Shown piece by piece: positions 22,937-29,742 of a DNA stretch of 30,143 bases. A model generated the notes under the pieces. The model searched no databases, was not told the DNA's origin, and was given only the letters and a program-made list of their open reading frames with translations. Location of the stretch: assembly GCA_902494065.1 (NCBI GenBank), contig CABURZ010000006.1:1-30143 (forward strand), in the 5' to 3' direction. Every line of letters starts with the position of its first letter. Position 1 is the first letter of the stretch. A program made the translations under genes and the position numbers. The DNA is from an uncultured Sneathia sp. (GTDB lineage: Bacteria; Fusobacteriota; Fusobacteriia; Fusobacteriales; Leptotrichiaceae).

Positions 22937-23866
22937 TTATAGTTCAAATTTATTAATAGTGTCTTTTAATATTTTTTTTGATTCATCTAATTTTGATTGT
23001 TCTTCTTCGTTAAATTTAGGACATATTTTCATTATTTGTCCATTTCTACCAACAATATTAGGCACTGAATAATATACATCACTTATAGGGTTATATGTAG
23101 AAATAGTTAGTATTGCTTTTTCATCACGTAAAATGGCTTCAACTATTCTTCTAACAGCGATACCTATTGCGTAATTTGTATATCCCTTAGCGTTTATAAT
23201 TTCATATGCAGCATTTTTAACATTATGTGTTACAGTTTGTTTTAGCTCATTTATTTCTATATTTTCTCGTCTACAGTATTCATCTATTGAAAGAGGTCCT
23301 ATACTTAGTGAAGACCAAACTGGAAATTCACTATCCCCATGTTCCCCTATAATAAAGCCATGAACATTTTTTGCATCTATGTCAAAAACTTTTGCAAGAT
23401 TATACTTTAATCTTGAGGTATCTAGTACTGTACCACTACCTATTACTCTTGTTGCAGGAAAGCCTGATAGTTTGTATGTGAAATATGTTAATATATCAAC
23501 AGGGTTTGCAACAACTAATAGTATAGAATTAGGAGAGTATCTAACTATTTGTGGTATCATTTGTTTAAATATTTTTAAATTTTTGTCTATTAAATCTAGT
23601 CTAGTTTCACCTGGTTTTTGATTAGCACCAGCTGTTATTATTACTATATCAGAATCAACAGTATCTTTGTAATCACCAGATTGTATTTCAACAGGCTTCA
23701 TAAAAGCAGCACCATGAGCAATATCCAAAGCTTCACCGTAAGCTTTTTGTTTGTTAATATCGACAAGAACTATATGAGATGCAAGTCCTGATTCTGCAAC
23801 TGCTAGAGTAGTAGCTGATCCTACGAATCCAGCTCCAATAATTGATACTTTGTTAGTTTTTTTCAT
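22937..23866 (-). CDS. ldh: L-lactate dehydrogenase
   Basis: Reduces pyruvate to L-lactate with NADH, regenerating NAD in fermentation. The 309-aa enzyme has the Rossmann loop IIGAGFVGSATT (9-20), Q83 in ANQKPGETRLDL (Gln at this site marks LDH rather than malate dehydrogenase), R89, the D149/R152 region (GSGTVLDTSRLKYNLA) and the catalytic His176 in IIGEHGDSEFPVWS. A TGGAGGA ribosome site precedes the ATG. Its start overlaps the ABC ATPase gene by 14 bp. I see no fructose-1,6-bisphosphate site that can be judged by eye. Confidence 0.97.
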   Translation of the reverse strand: MKKTNKVSIIGAGFVGSATTLAVAESGLASHIVLVDINKQKAYGEALDIAHGAAFMKPVEIQSGDYKDTVDSDIVIITAGANQKPGETRLDLIDKNLKIFKQMIPQIVRYSPNSILLVVANPVDILTYFTYKLSGFPATRVIGSGTVLDTSRLKYNLAKVFDIDAKNVHGFIIGEHGDSEFPVWSSLSIGPLSIDEYCRRENIEINELKQTVTHNVKNAAYEIINAKGYTNYAIGIAVRRIVEAILRDEKAILTISTYNPISDVYYSVPNIVGRNGQIMKICPKFNEEEQSKLDESKKILKDTINKFEL

Positions 23867-24488
23867 TTTTTTCCTCCATATAATATATAGTATTTGAAAT
23901 ATGTTTTACTATTTGCATATCATGTGATATAAAGATAAAAGTAGTGCCATATTTTTTATTAAAAAATTTAATAAGATCTAGAATTTGTTCTTGTATGGTA
24001 AGATCTAGTGATGCTATAGGCTCATCACAAATTACAAGTTCTGGCTTTAATATCATAGCAGCACCCACTATAACTCTTTGTCTTTGTCCACCAGACAGTT
24101 CATATGGATATTTATCTTTAAAATCTGTTAATTTTAGAAATTCTAACATTTGTAATACATTTTCATTTATATTTTTTTTACCATTAACAATTAATGGCTC
24201 AGATAATATTTCATAAACTGTCATAGACTCATTTAACGCACTATACGGATCTTGAAATATCATTTGTATGTCAGATATTTTTCTTTTTTCCAATGGTTTA
24301 GATAAAAATAGTATAGATCCAGAATCAGCCTTTTTTATCCCCATTATAATCTTAGCTATTGTAGATTTACCTATACCTGATCTTCCAACAATAGAAAAAA
24401 TTTCTCCTTTTTTTACATTAAAGGAAATATTTGAAAATATATTTTCATTGTCATATTTTTTTGAAATATTTTTAACTTCTAAAATCAT
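23853..24488 (-). CDS. Orphan ABC transporter ATP-binding protein, Opp/Dpp/Nik type
   Basis: ATPase subunit of an importer, 211 aa, most like the DppF/OppF/NikE class for peptides or nickel. Walker A is VGRSGIGKST, the Q-loop is MIFQDPYSALNESMTVYEIL (this Q-D-P-Y-x-A-L-N stretch is typical of the class), the signature is ELSGGQRQRV, Walker B is LVICDEPIASLD, and the switch His is in FISHDMQ. The start is ATG 24488 behind GAGGTGG; a TTG at 24524 lacks support. It is shorter than full OppF and ends soon after the H-loop, missing the C-terminal oligopeptide-binding-type extension. No permease or binding protein lies nearby. It overlaps ldh by 14 bp. Confidence 0.88.
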   Translation of the reverse strand: MILEVKNISKKYDNENIFSNISFNVKKGEIFSIVGRSGIGKSTIAKIIMGIKKADSGSILFLSKPLEKRKISDIQMIFQDPYSALNESMTVYEILSEPLIVNGKKNINENVLQMLEFLKLTDFKDKYPYELSGGQRQRVIVGAAMILKPELVICDEPIASLDLTIQEQILDLIKFFNKKYGTTFIFISHDMQIVKHISNTIYYMEEKNEKN

Positions 24489-24503
24489 ATTTACCACCTC
24501 AAA

Positions 24504-24524
24504 TTGTACACAAAATACGTACAA
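24504..24524. promoter_or_regulatory. Inverted repeat upstream of ABC ATPase (candidate operator)
   Basis: TTGTAC (24504-24509) and GTACAA (24519-24524) form a perfect 6+6 inverted repeat with a 9-bp spacer, just upstream of the ATPase ribosome site. On the - strand TACAAT inside it could be a -10. It is a candidate repressor site; no cognate regulator is evident. Confidence 0.35.
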
Positions 24525-24542
24525 AATGCTAGCTTTAATTTG

Positions 24543-24579
24543 AAAAAAACAAAAAAGCTAGTAATTTTACACTAGCTTT
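24543..24579 (-). terminator. Intrinsic terminator after tpx
   Basis: On the - strand AAAGCTAGT (24579-24571) pairs with ACTAGCTTT (24562-24554), nine perfect pairs, followed by TTTTTTGTTTTTTT. It ends the XRE-peptidase-tpx transcript before the ABC-ldh unit. Confidence 0.9.
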
Positions 24580-24603
24580 GCAATATTATTTCATTTGTTG
24601 AAA

Positions 24604-25077
24604 CTATAATAATTCTAAAATTTCTTCATAGTTAGGTTCATCAGAAATTTCATTTAAATAGTCAACGTATTCTATAACTCCATTTTCATTAACTAAAAAT
24701 GCACTACGAGTTAGTATACCCATTTCTTTTATTAATGTACCAGTTGTTCTACCAAAATTTGCATATTTTACATCGCTTAAGAATTTAATATCTTTAAATT
24801 TATTTGAAAAATCAGCCAATGTAAAAGGTAAATCAAGAGAGATTACATAGCAAGAAATTCCTTTGTTTTTTAAATAAGTAGAAAATTTTGTTATTTCAGA
24901 TGAGCAAACATCTGTCAAAATAGAAGGAATTGTTAAAAATAATCTTTTTCCTTTAGTATCTTTTAGTTTAACTTTATTAAAATTAACATCTGTAAGCCTA
25001 AAATCAGGAAATATATCTCCTACCTTTAGATGAGTACCGACTAAATTAATACTATTGCCTAAAAAATGTACTTTCAT
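24604..25077 (-). CDS. tpx: Tpx-type thiol peroxidase (peroxiredoxin), resolving cysteine missing
   Basis: Predicted peroxiredoxin of 157 aa that reduces hydroperoxides. It has the Tpx opening (VHFLGNSINLVGTHLKVGD), the peroxidatic site SILTDVC with T55 and C58 (usual form S-x-D-T-P-V-C), and the Tpx-specific ISLDLPF (79-85). The family's resolving cysteine follows this motif in an R-F-C triplet; here the aligned residues are D89-F90-S91, so it is absent. The only other cysteine is C76, earlier on the preceding strand. It may act as a one-Cys enzyme or use C76 or another thiol. The ATG has GGGAGAAG upstream and overlaps the peptidase stop (ATGA). A strong terminator follows. Confidence 0.87.
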   Translation of the reverse strand: MKVHFLGNSINLVGTHLKVGDIFPDFRLTDVNFNKVKLKDTKGKRLFLTIPSILTDVCSSEITKFSTYLKNKGISCYVISLDLPFTLADFSNKFKDIKFLSDVKYANFGRTTGTLIKEMGILTRSAFLVNENGVIEYVDYLNEISDEPNYEEILELL

Positions 25078-26975
25078 TTTTCTTCTCCCTTCATTAAATA
25101 TTTATTCATCCAAGAAGTAATGTTTTTTAGTCTTGATATACGTGCTTTTGGTTTACCACTTCTTGATAATTCGTGATTTTCATTTTTGTAGACCATCATT
25201 TTACAATCTACACCTTTATCTAGTAGACTTGTTAGTAGTTGATAACCTTGATCTATAGGACATCTATAATCACAATCAGAATGGATTATAAGAGTAGGGG
25301 TAGTACAATTTTTTACATATTTTAGTGGTGAGTGATCCCATAATACTTCAAAGAAATTGTTGTCATTAAATTTAACATTGTTTTGATCATCACTAAAATA
25401 ATATCCGATATCGCTTACTCCATACATAGAAATCCAGTTAGAAATAGATCTTTGAGTAGCAGCACACGCAAATCTATTTGTGTGTGTTATAATCCAGTTA
25501 GTCATAAATCCACCATATGATCCACCAGTAACTCCAATTCTTTTTTGATCTATACTATAATTTTCTAAAACTTTATCAACAAAATTCATTAAATCTTCGT
25601 AATCTATACTACCATATTTACCACGTATGTCTGAAAATTTGTTTCCACGTCCACTTGAGCCATGAGGGTTAGTGAACATTACAATATATCCAAGATTAGC
25701 CCATACTTGCATTTCGTGATAATATATAGTTGAGTATACAGTTTTAGGTCCACCGTGAATATCTAGTATTGCAGGATAAGTTTTATCTTTGCTATAGTTT
25801 TCTGGTAACAATACAAAGCCTGTAATTTCATCACCATTAGAAGTAAATTTGATTTTTTCAGGTTTAGCTAAATATTTTCCTTTAAATATATCATCATTAA
25901 ATGAGCTAATTTTTTCAAGATTAATTCCTTTATAAATTTCGGCTATATTTGATTCTACAAAAGATATAGTATAAAGAGTATCATTTACAAAAACATATGA
26001 ATCTATAGATCCCATAAATTCTAAAATTGTAGTTATAGATCCATTTTCAAATTTAGATAATTTTGTATGATTTTCTACAGTTTGTGTAAAGTAGAAGCTA
26101 TCATTATCAAAATCTACTAAAATTTCTTCATTGTGGCCTAGTCTTGCATCACTACCTGTGCTATTGTAAAGGTCTATATCTTCTTCAATAACAACATCAA
26201 AGTTTAGTGTTTTTCTATCAAGACTATATACTTTTTCATTTTCATTTATACCTAATTTTTTCATGTCTGTTCCAAAAAGAAATATCTTGTTTTTTGAATA
26301 CACACATTTGCTAAATGAAATATCTTTGTCTAATAAAAGAGTAGTATTTTTAGTAAAAATATCATACTCATATACTTTGTTATACAAATCCATTTTTGTA
26401 TTAAATACATTTCCAATAAAAATTACTTTATTGTTATTTACATCATAATCAAATACATCAAAATTTTTGTCTTGAGATATATCAGTTAATGTACCGTCAA
26501 GAGAATATAAAAATAGATGAGATCTTTTGTAGTTTGAATAGCTTCCACCATTATTCCAAAATGGTATTTGATTTATTTCAATACTAAAATCATCATCTTT
26601 CTTTAAATCTATAGTGCTAGATAAAATAAAGGTATTATCGTTAATCTTTTTTATAGAATTAACTTCTAAATCTACACTGAAAAATTTCTTTGGTTCACCT
26701 TCACCTAGTGTTAGACTGTAGAAGATAGTTTTGTTCTTTTCACTCTTAGATAAAAGAAAAGTTTTTTCATTCAACCAACAATGAAAGTTGTAGTCCTTAT
26801 TTTCAATTAAACAAATATTTTTGTTATCTTTATGAAGGTAAATGCTAGTTTCATAACAATTTTTTTCTAAATTAGGACTTTTAACTATGTATGAAAAACA
26901 TGTTTTACTTTCATTTGAACTTAAATTAGAAATGTACTTAAATTGATTCATTGTATCTATATTAATTTTTTCCAT
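25074..26975 (-). CDS. S9-family serine peptidase (acylaminoacyl/prolyl oligopeptidase-like)
   Basis: Predicted cytoplasmic oligopeptidase of 633 aa with no signal peptide. The N-terminal two-thirds is a beta-rich region expected to form a propeller. The C-terminal alpha/beta-hydrolase domain has ILDIHGGPKTVYS (oxyanion region), the nucleophile elbow GGSYGG with Ser486, the acid Asp569 in HSDCDYRCPID and the base His601 in NENHELSRSGKP. This order and spacing match the S9C-type (acylaminoacyl-peptidase or YuxL-like) enzymes. A GAGGTG site precedes the ATG. It lies 8 bp after the XRE regulator gene and overlaps tpx by 4 bp, so the three genes form an operon. Confidence 0.93.
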   Translation of the reverse strand: MEKINIDTMNQFKYISNLSSNESKTCFSYIVKSPNLEKNCYETSIYLHKDNKNICLIENKDYNFHCWLNEKTFLLSKSEKNKTIFYSLTLGEGEPKKFFSVDLEVNSIKKINDNTFILSSTIDLKKDDDFSIEINQIPFWNNGGSYSNYKRSHLFLYSLDGTLTDISQDKNFDVFDYDVNNNKVIFIGNVFNTKMDLYNKVYEYDIFTKNTTLLLDKDISFSKCVYSKNKIFLFGTDMKKLGINENEKVYSLDRKTLNFDVVIEEDIDLYNSTGSDARLGHNEEILVDFDNDSFYFTQTVENHTKLSKFENGSITTILEFMGSIDSYVFVNDTLYTISFVESNIAEIYKGINLEKISSFNDDIFKGKYLAKPEKIKFTSNGDEITGFVLLPENYSKDKTYPAILDIHGGPKTVYSTIYYHEMQVWANLGYIVMFTNPHGSSGRGNKFSDIRGKYGSIDYEDLMNFVDKVLENYSIDQKRIGVTGGSYGGFMTNWIITHTNRFACAATQRSISNWISMYGVSDIGYYFSDDQNNVKFNDNNFFEVLWDHSPLKYVKNCTTPTLIIHSDCDYRCPIDQGYQLLTSLLDKGVDCKMMVYKNENHELSRSGKPKARISRLKNITSWMNKYLMKGEEK

Positions 26976-26983
26976 ATCGCACC

Positions 26984-27190
26984 TCAGATAAAAAATAAGT
27001 CTTCAAATTTGTAGTCTAATGCTTTACAAATAAGAAGGGCTAGTTTAGCAGATGGATTAAATTGTCCATTTTCAATATAACATATTGTTTGGCGGGATAC
27101 TCCCACAATATGTGCTAATTGTTCTTGTGATATTTTTTTTGAGGTTCTAACAGTTTTAATATTGTTTTTTAAAATTAAATCGTAGTTCAC
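26984..27190 (-). CDS. Small XRE-family transcriptional regulator
   Basis: A 68-aa protein that is almost only a Cro/C1-type helix-turn-helix: IKTVRTSKKISQEQLAHIVG, then VSRQTICYIENGQFNPSAKL, ending in LALLICKALDYKFEDLFFI. It belongs to the compact YozG-like group of such regulators. The start is GTG 27190 behind GGAGG with eight-base spacing. It begins the operon with the S9 peptidase and tpx, so it may autoregulate that unit; this is inference from position. A promoter with perfect TATAAT lies just upstream. Confidence 0.9.
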   Translation of the reverse strand: MNYDLILKNNIKTVRTSKKISQEQLAHIVGVSRQTICYIENGQFNPSAKLALLICKALDYKFEDLFFI

Positions 27191-27214
27191 TTAAAATTCC
27201 TCCTTTTTGAGTTA

Positions 27215-27243
27215 ATTATAGTATAAAAAGGTTGCAGATGCAA
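27215..27243 (-). promoter_or_regulatory. Promoter of the XRE-peptidase-tpx operon
   Basis: On the - strand a TTGCAT hexamer (27243-27238), a 17-bp spacer and a perfect TATAAT (27220-27215) precede the XRE gene. The -35 half lies inside the terminator hairpin of the upstream gene. Confidence 0.55.
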
Positions 27244-27249
27244 CCCTTT
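27225..27249 (-). terminator. Intrinsic terminator after the PBP4B-like gene
   Basis: On the - strand AAAGGGTTGC (27249-27240) pairs with GCAACCTTTT (27235-27226) over ten pairs, one G-U, with a four-base loop and a short T run. The stem begins within the stop codon of the serine hydrolase gene. Confidence 0.75.
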
Positions 27250-28873
27250 ATTGTATATTTTGTATATATTTATTTGGTGTTTCATATTTACTCAAATCAT
27301 TGAAGTATGATTTCATTCTTTTTTTAGTAGTAGAATTATCCTTAGTTATAAACGCATCTATTAACATTGTTGTAATAGCACCATATTTCTTTGTATAGAA
27401 TAAATCACCAAAGAATTTATTAGGATTTTTAATATTATCTACAACTTTTGTATGTTTTGCATTTGTTAGTAATATAACTACTAGATTTTGACTAGTATCT
27501 ATAATACTAACAGTTCCAGTCCATCCTGTATGACCTATTGTATTTCTGTCTACTAGTCCTGAAAATGCCCAACTGTATATAAGATCACCTTGTCTTCTCC
27601 AACCGAGAGCATAGCTTGTATTTATTCTGCTAGGTGAAGTAAATATATCTAAGGTATTTTTATCAAAAAATTTATTTTCTCCATATCCGCCTTGATTTAT
27701 CATAATTTGAGCTAACTTTGCAAGCTCAGTAGCATTAGAAAATAGTCCTGCATGTCCTGAAATACCACCCATTGCATAGTATGCTTTTTCATCGTGAACT
27801 TCACCCCATACGACATTTTTTCTAATATTTTTAAATTCAAATAAACCATCACGAGTATTACCTTGTAATTCTGTAGGAGCTATATTTTCCTTTTTTATAC
27901 CATGATTTAGAGGATTAAACATAGTGTATTTTAAATTTAATTTATCATAAAATTCAGATTTTACATATTCATTTAAATTTTTTCCAGTAATTTTTTCTAC
28001 TATCAAACCTAGTAACATATAGTCAACGTCAGAATACTTTGTCTTTGTCTTAGGAGTATATTGTAGAGGTGTACGCATTATAGCTTTTAGTACGTTGTCT
28101 TTACCTATCGCATAAAGATCGTTTTTACCGTTTTTTATACCATCATCTTTGTCGTACCAATCATTATGGTATTGTGGATCAGCAGGGAATCCTGCTTGAT
28201 GGTGTAATAAATCAGAAACTTGTACTTTTTCTTTGTCTTTACCTATAAATTCGGGGAAAATATCTTTAATATATGTATCTAAACTTAATTTTTTGTCTGA
28301 AACAAGTTTTTGTATTGCATAATTTGTTGCATACATTTTAGTGTTAGATGCAATGTCATACATTGTTGTATTAGTGCTTGTTCCATAACTTTTTGCAAAT
28401 TCTAATCTACCATTTTTAATAACTGCAATTTGTATTGAAGGAAATCCTGCTTTTATTTCGCTTTTTAAAAATTTATCTATATATTTCATTTCAGTTTTGT
28501 TGTAGTTTTTACTAGATTTTTCTATAACAACAGGATAAGGTATTTTAACGTTAACTTTACCTTGTAAGTTACTTATACTAAATATATTTTTATCATTTTT
28601 TGTATATTTACCTATGTATATTTTAGTTTCTCCATTACCGTGCAAATTTTTAGTATTAATTAAATTACCATTAATATATATTTCAACATTTTTTAAATTT
28701 TCATAATTTAAGAGTAGATAACCTTGATTAGAGTATCCTTTAAATTCAAAAATTTGATTTGTTAAAACTGAATCGTCAAAATCATTTTCACTAACAGGAA
28801 AAGTCTTGTCTATTTGGAATGCAAGAGATAAAAGTGTAAAAAATACAGAAAACATTAAAATTAATTTTTTCAT
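27248..28873 (-). CDS. Exported serine beta-lactamase-like hydrolase (PBP4B/YfeW-like)
   Basis: Predicted periplasmic or lipid-facing hydrolase of 541 aa from the beta-lactamase/DD-peptidase superfamily. A signal peptide lies at 1-18 (KKLILMFSVFFTLLSLAFQ). A beta-rich N-terminal domain (about 20-120) precedes the catalytic domain, which has S-N-T-K (nucleophile Ser176, Lys179), the Y-S-D triad YSDVDYMLLGLIVEKITG in place of Y-x-N, and HTGWTGT near the C terminus as the third motif. The pattern and length fit PBP4B (YfeW), a weak DD-carboxypeptidase-type protein, better than a true beta-lactamase. An AAGGAAG site precedes the ATG. It overlaps the esterase gene by 4 bp (ATGA), so the two exported enzymes are one unit. 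Confidence 0.86.
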   Translation of the reverse strand: MKKLILMFSVFFTLLSLAFQIDKTFPVSENDFDDSVLTNQIFEFKGYSNQGYLLLNYENLKNVEIYINGNLINTKNLHGNGETKIYIGKYTKNDKNIFSISNLQGKVNVKIPYPVVIEKSSKNYNKTEMKYIDKFLKSEIKAGFPSIQIAVIKNGRLEFAKSYGTSTNTTMYDIASNTKMYATNYAIQKLVSDKKLSLDTYIKDIFPEFIGKDKEKVQVSDLLHHQAGFPADPQYHNDWYDKDDGIKNGKNDLYAIGKDNVLKAIMRTPLQYTPKTKTKYSDVDYMLLGLIVEKITGKNLNEYVKSEFYDKLNLKYTMFNPLNHGIKKENIAPTELQGNTRDGLFEFKNIRKNVVWGEVHDEKAYYAMGGISGHAGLFSNATELAKLAQIMINQGGYGENKFFDKNTLDIFTSPSRINTSYALGWRRQGDLIYSWAFSGLVDRNTIGHTGWTGTVSIIDTSQNLVVILLTNAKHTKVVDNIKNPNKFFGDLFYTKKYGAITTMLIDAFITKDNSTTKKRMKSYFNDLSKYETPNKYIQNIQ

Positions 28874-29643
28874 TTATTGTCACTTCCTTTGTTAAACATA
28901 TTTACAAAAAATGCTGTTTGATATCTTATTGAATCGCTCCAATAAGTCCAATTGTGTTCACCTTTTCTTTCACTATACATATGAGAAATATTAAGTTCTA
29001 ATAATTTTTTATGTAGTTCTCTATTTGGTGTTATGAAAAAGTCGTTATAACCACAATCAAATACTATATTACTTTTGGTTCCAATTAATTTATGAGAAAT
29101 TGCAGCAATATTGAAGTTATTCCAATTTTTATCAACATTTTTTAGAATATTCCAATTGAATTTGTAATGTTCTAAATCAACGCCACCACTCATAGAACCT
29201 ATATTACCAAAAATATTTTGATTTTGTATACCTAGATATAGGGCACCAAAACCACCCATACTAAGACCTGTTATGGCACGCATCTCTTTTTTAGAATAAA
29301 CGCTAAATCTATTTTCAATAGCATTTACTAATTCGTGAGAAATAAAGTCATTATACTTTATATACCAACTATCATACCCACCATCAGGACAGATAAATAT
29401 TACATCATATTTATCTGATAGTTCACCTATAGGAGTTTTTAATATAAAATTTGTATTATTACCAGAATATCCGTGTAGAGCATATATACTAGGATACATA
29501 GTGTTCTTAGAATAAGTTGAAGGAATCACAACAGTTACATTAACACTTTTATTTAGACTTTTACTAAATACAGATATATCTTCACGTTTATAACTTAGTG
29601 AGAAAACACTAAGTAGGCTTAACGCAAAAAATATTTTTTTCAT
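28870..29643 (-). CDS. Exported alpha/beta-hydrolase esterase
   Basis: Predicted secreted or periplasmic esterase, 257 aa, of the 'putative esterase' (EstA/esterase D-like) family. A signal peptide lies at about 1-17 (KKIFFALSLLSVFSLS). The core includes YPSIYALHGYSGN (oxyanion loop), the nucleophile elbow GLSMGGFGAL with Ser128, an acid in FDCGYNDFF and the base His in KGEHNWTYWSDSI. These enzymes act on acyl esters such as tributyrin or acetylated sugars; the true substrate is unknown. GAGGTG precedes the ATG. It is the first gene of a two-gene unit with the PBP4B-like hydrolase, so it may act on cell-wall or surface acyl groups. Confidence 0.88.
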   Translation of the reverse strand: MKKIFFALSLLSVFSLSYKREDISVFSKSLNKSVNVTVVIPSTYSKNTMYPSIYALHGYSGNNTNFILKTPIGELSDKYDVIFICPDGGYDSWYIKYNDFISHELVNAIENRFSVYSKKEMRAITGLSMGGFGALYLGIQNQNIFGNIGSMSGGVDLEHYKFNWNILKNVDKNWNNFNIAAISHKLIGTKSNIVFDCGYNDFFITPNRELHKKLLELNISHMYSERKGEHNWTYWSDSIRYQTAFFVNMFNKGSDNK

Positions 29644-29659
29644 ACTATCACCTCAGTAC

Positions 29660-29668
29660 AATATACCA
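29660..29668 (-). promoter_or_regulatory. Extended -10 promoter of the esterase gene
   Basis: On the - strand TGGTATATT is an extended -10 (TGG plus TATATT). It is flanked by an inverted repeat, CAGTAC (29654-29659) and GTACTG (29684-29689), that could be an operator. No good -35 is seen. Confidence 0.45.
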
Positions 29669-29710
29669 TGAGAATAGAAAAAAGTACTGTTTTTAGAAAA
29701 GTTTTTTCAA

Positions 29711-29742
29711 AAATAGAAAAGAATCCCCAAAAGGAGATTCTT
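29711..29742 (-). terminator. Intrinsic terminator of the second adhesin gene
   Basis: On the - strand AAGAATCTCC pairs with GGGGATTCTT (ten pairs, one G-U) around a TTTT loop, followed by a T-rich tail (TTCTATTTTT). It begins at the adhesin stop codon. Confidence 0.88.

Noticed and set aside
24528..24536. Third GCTAGCTTT copy as an antiterminator for the tpx terminator
   Set aside because: On the - strand it is transcribed after the terminator, so it cannot prevent termination; likely chance or a remnant.
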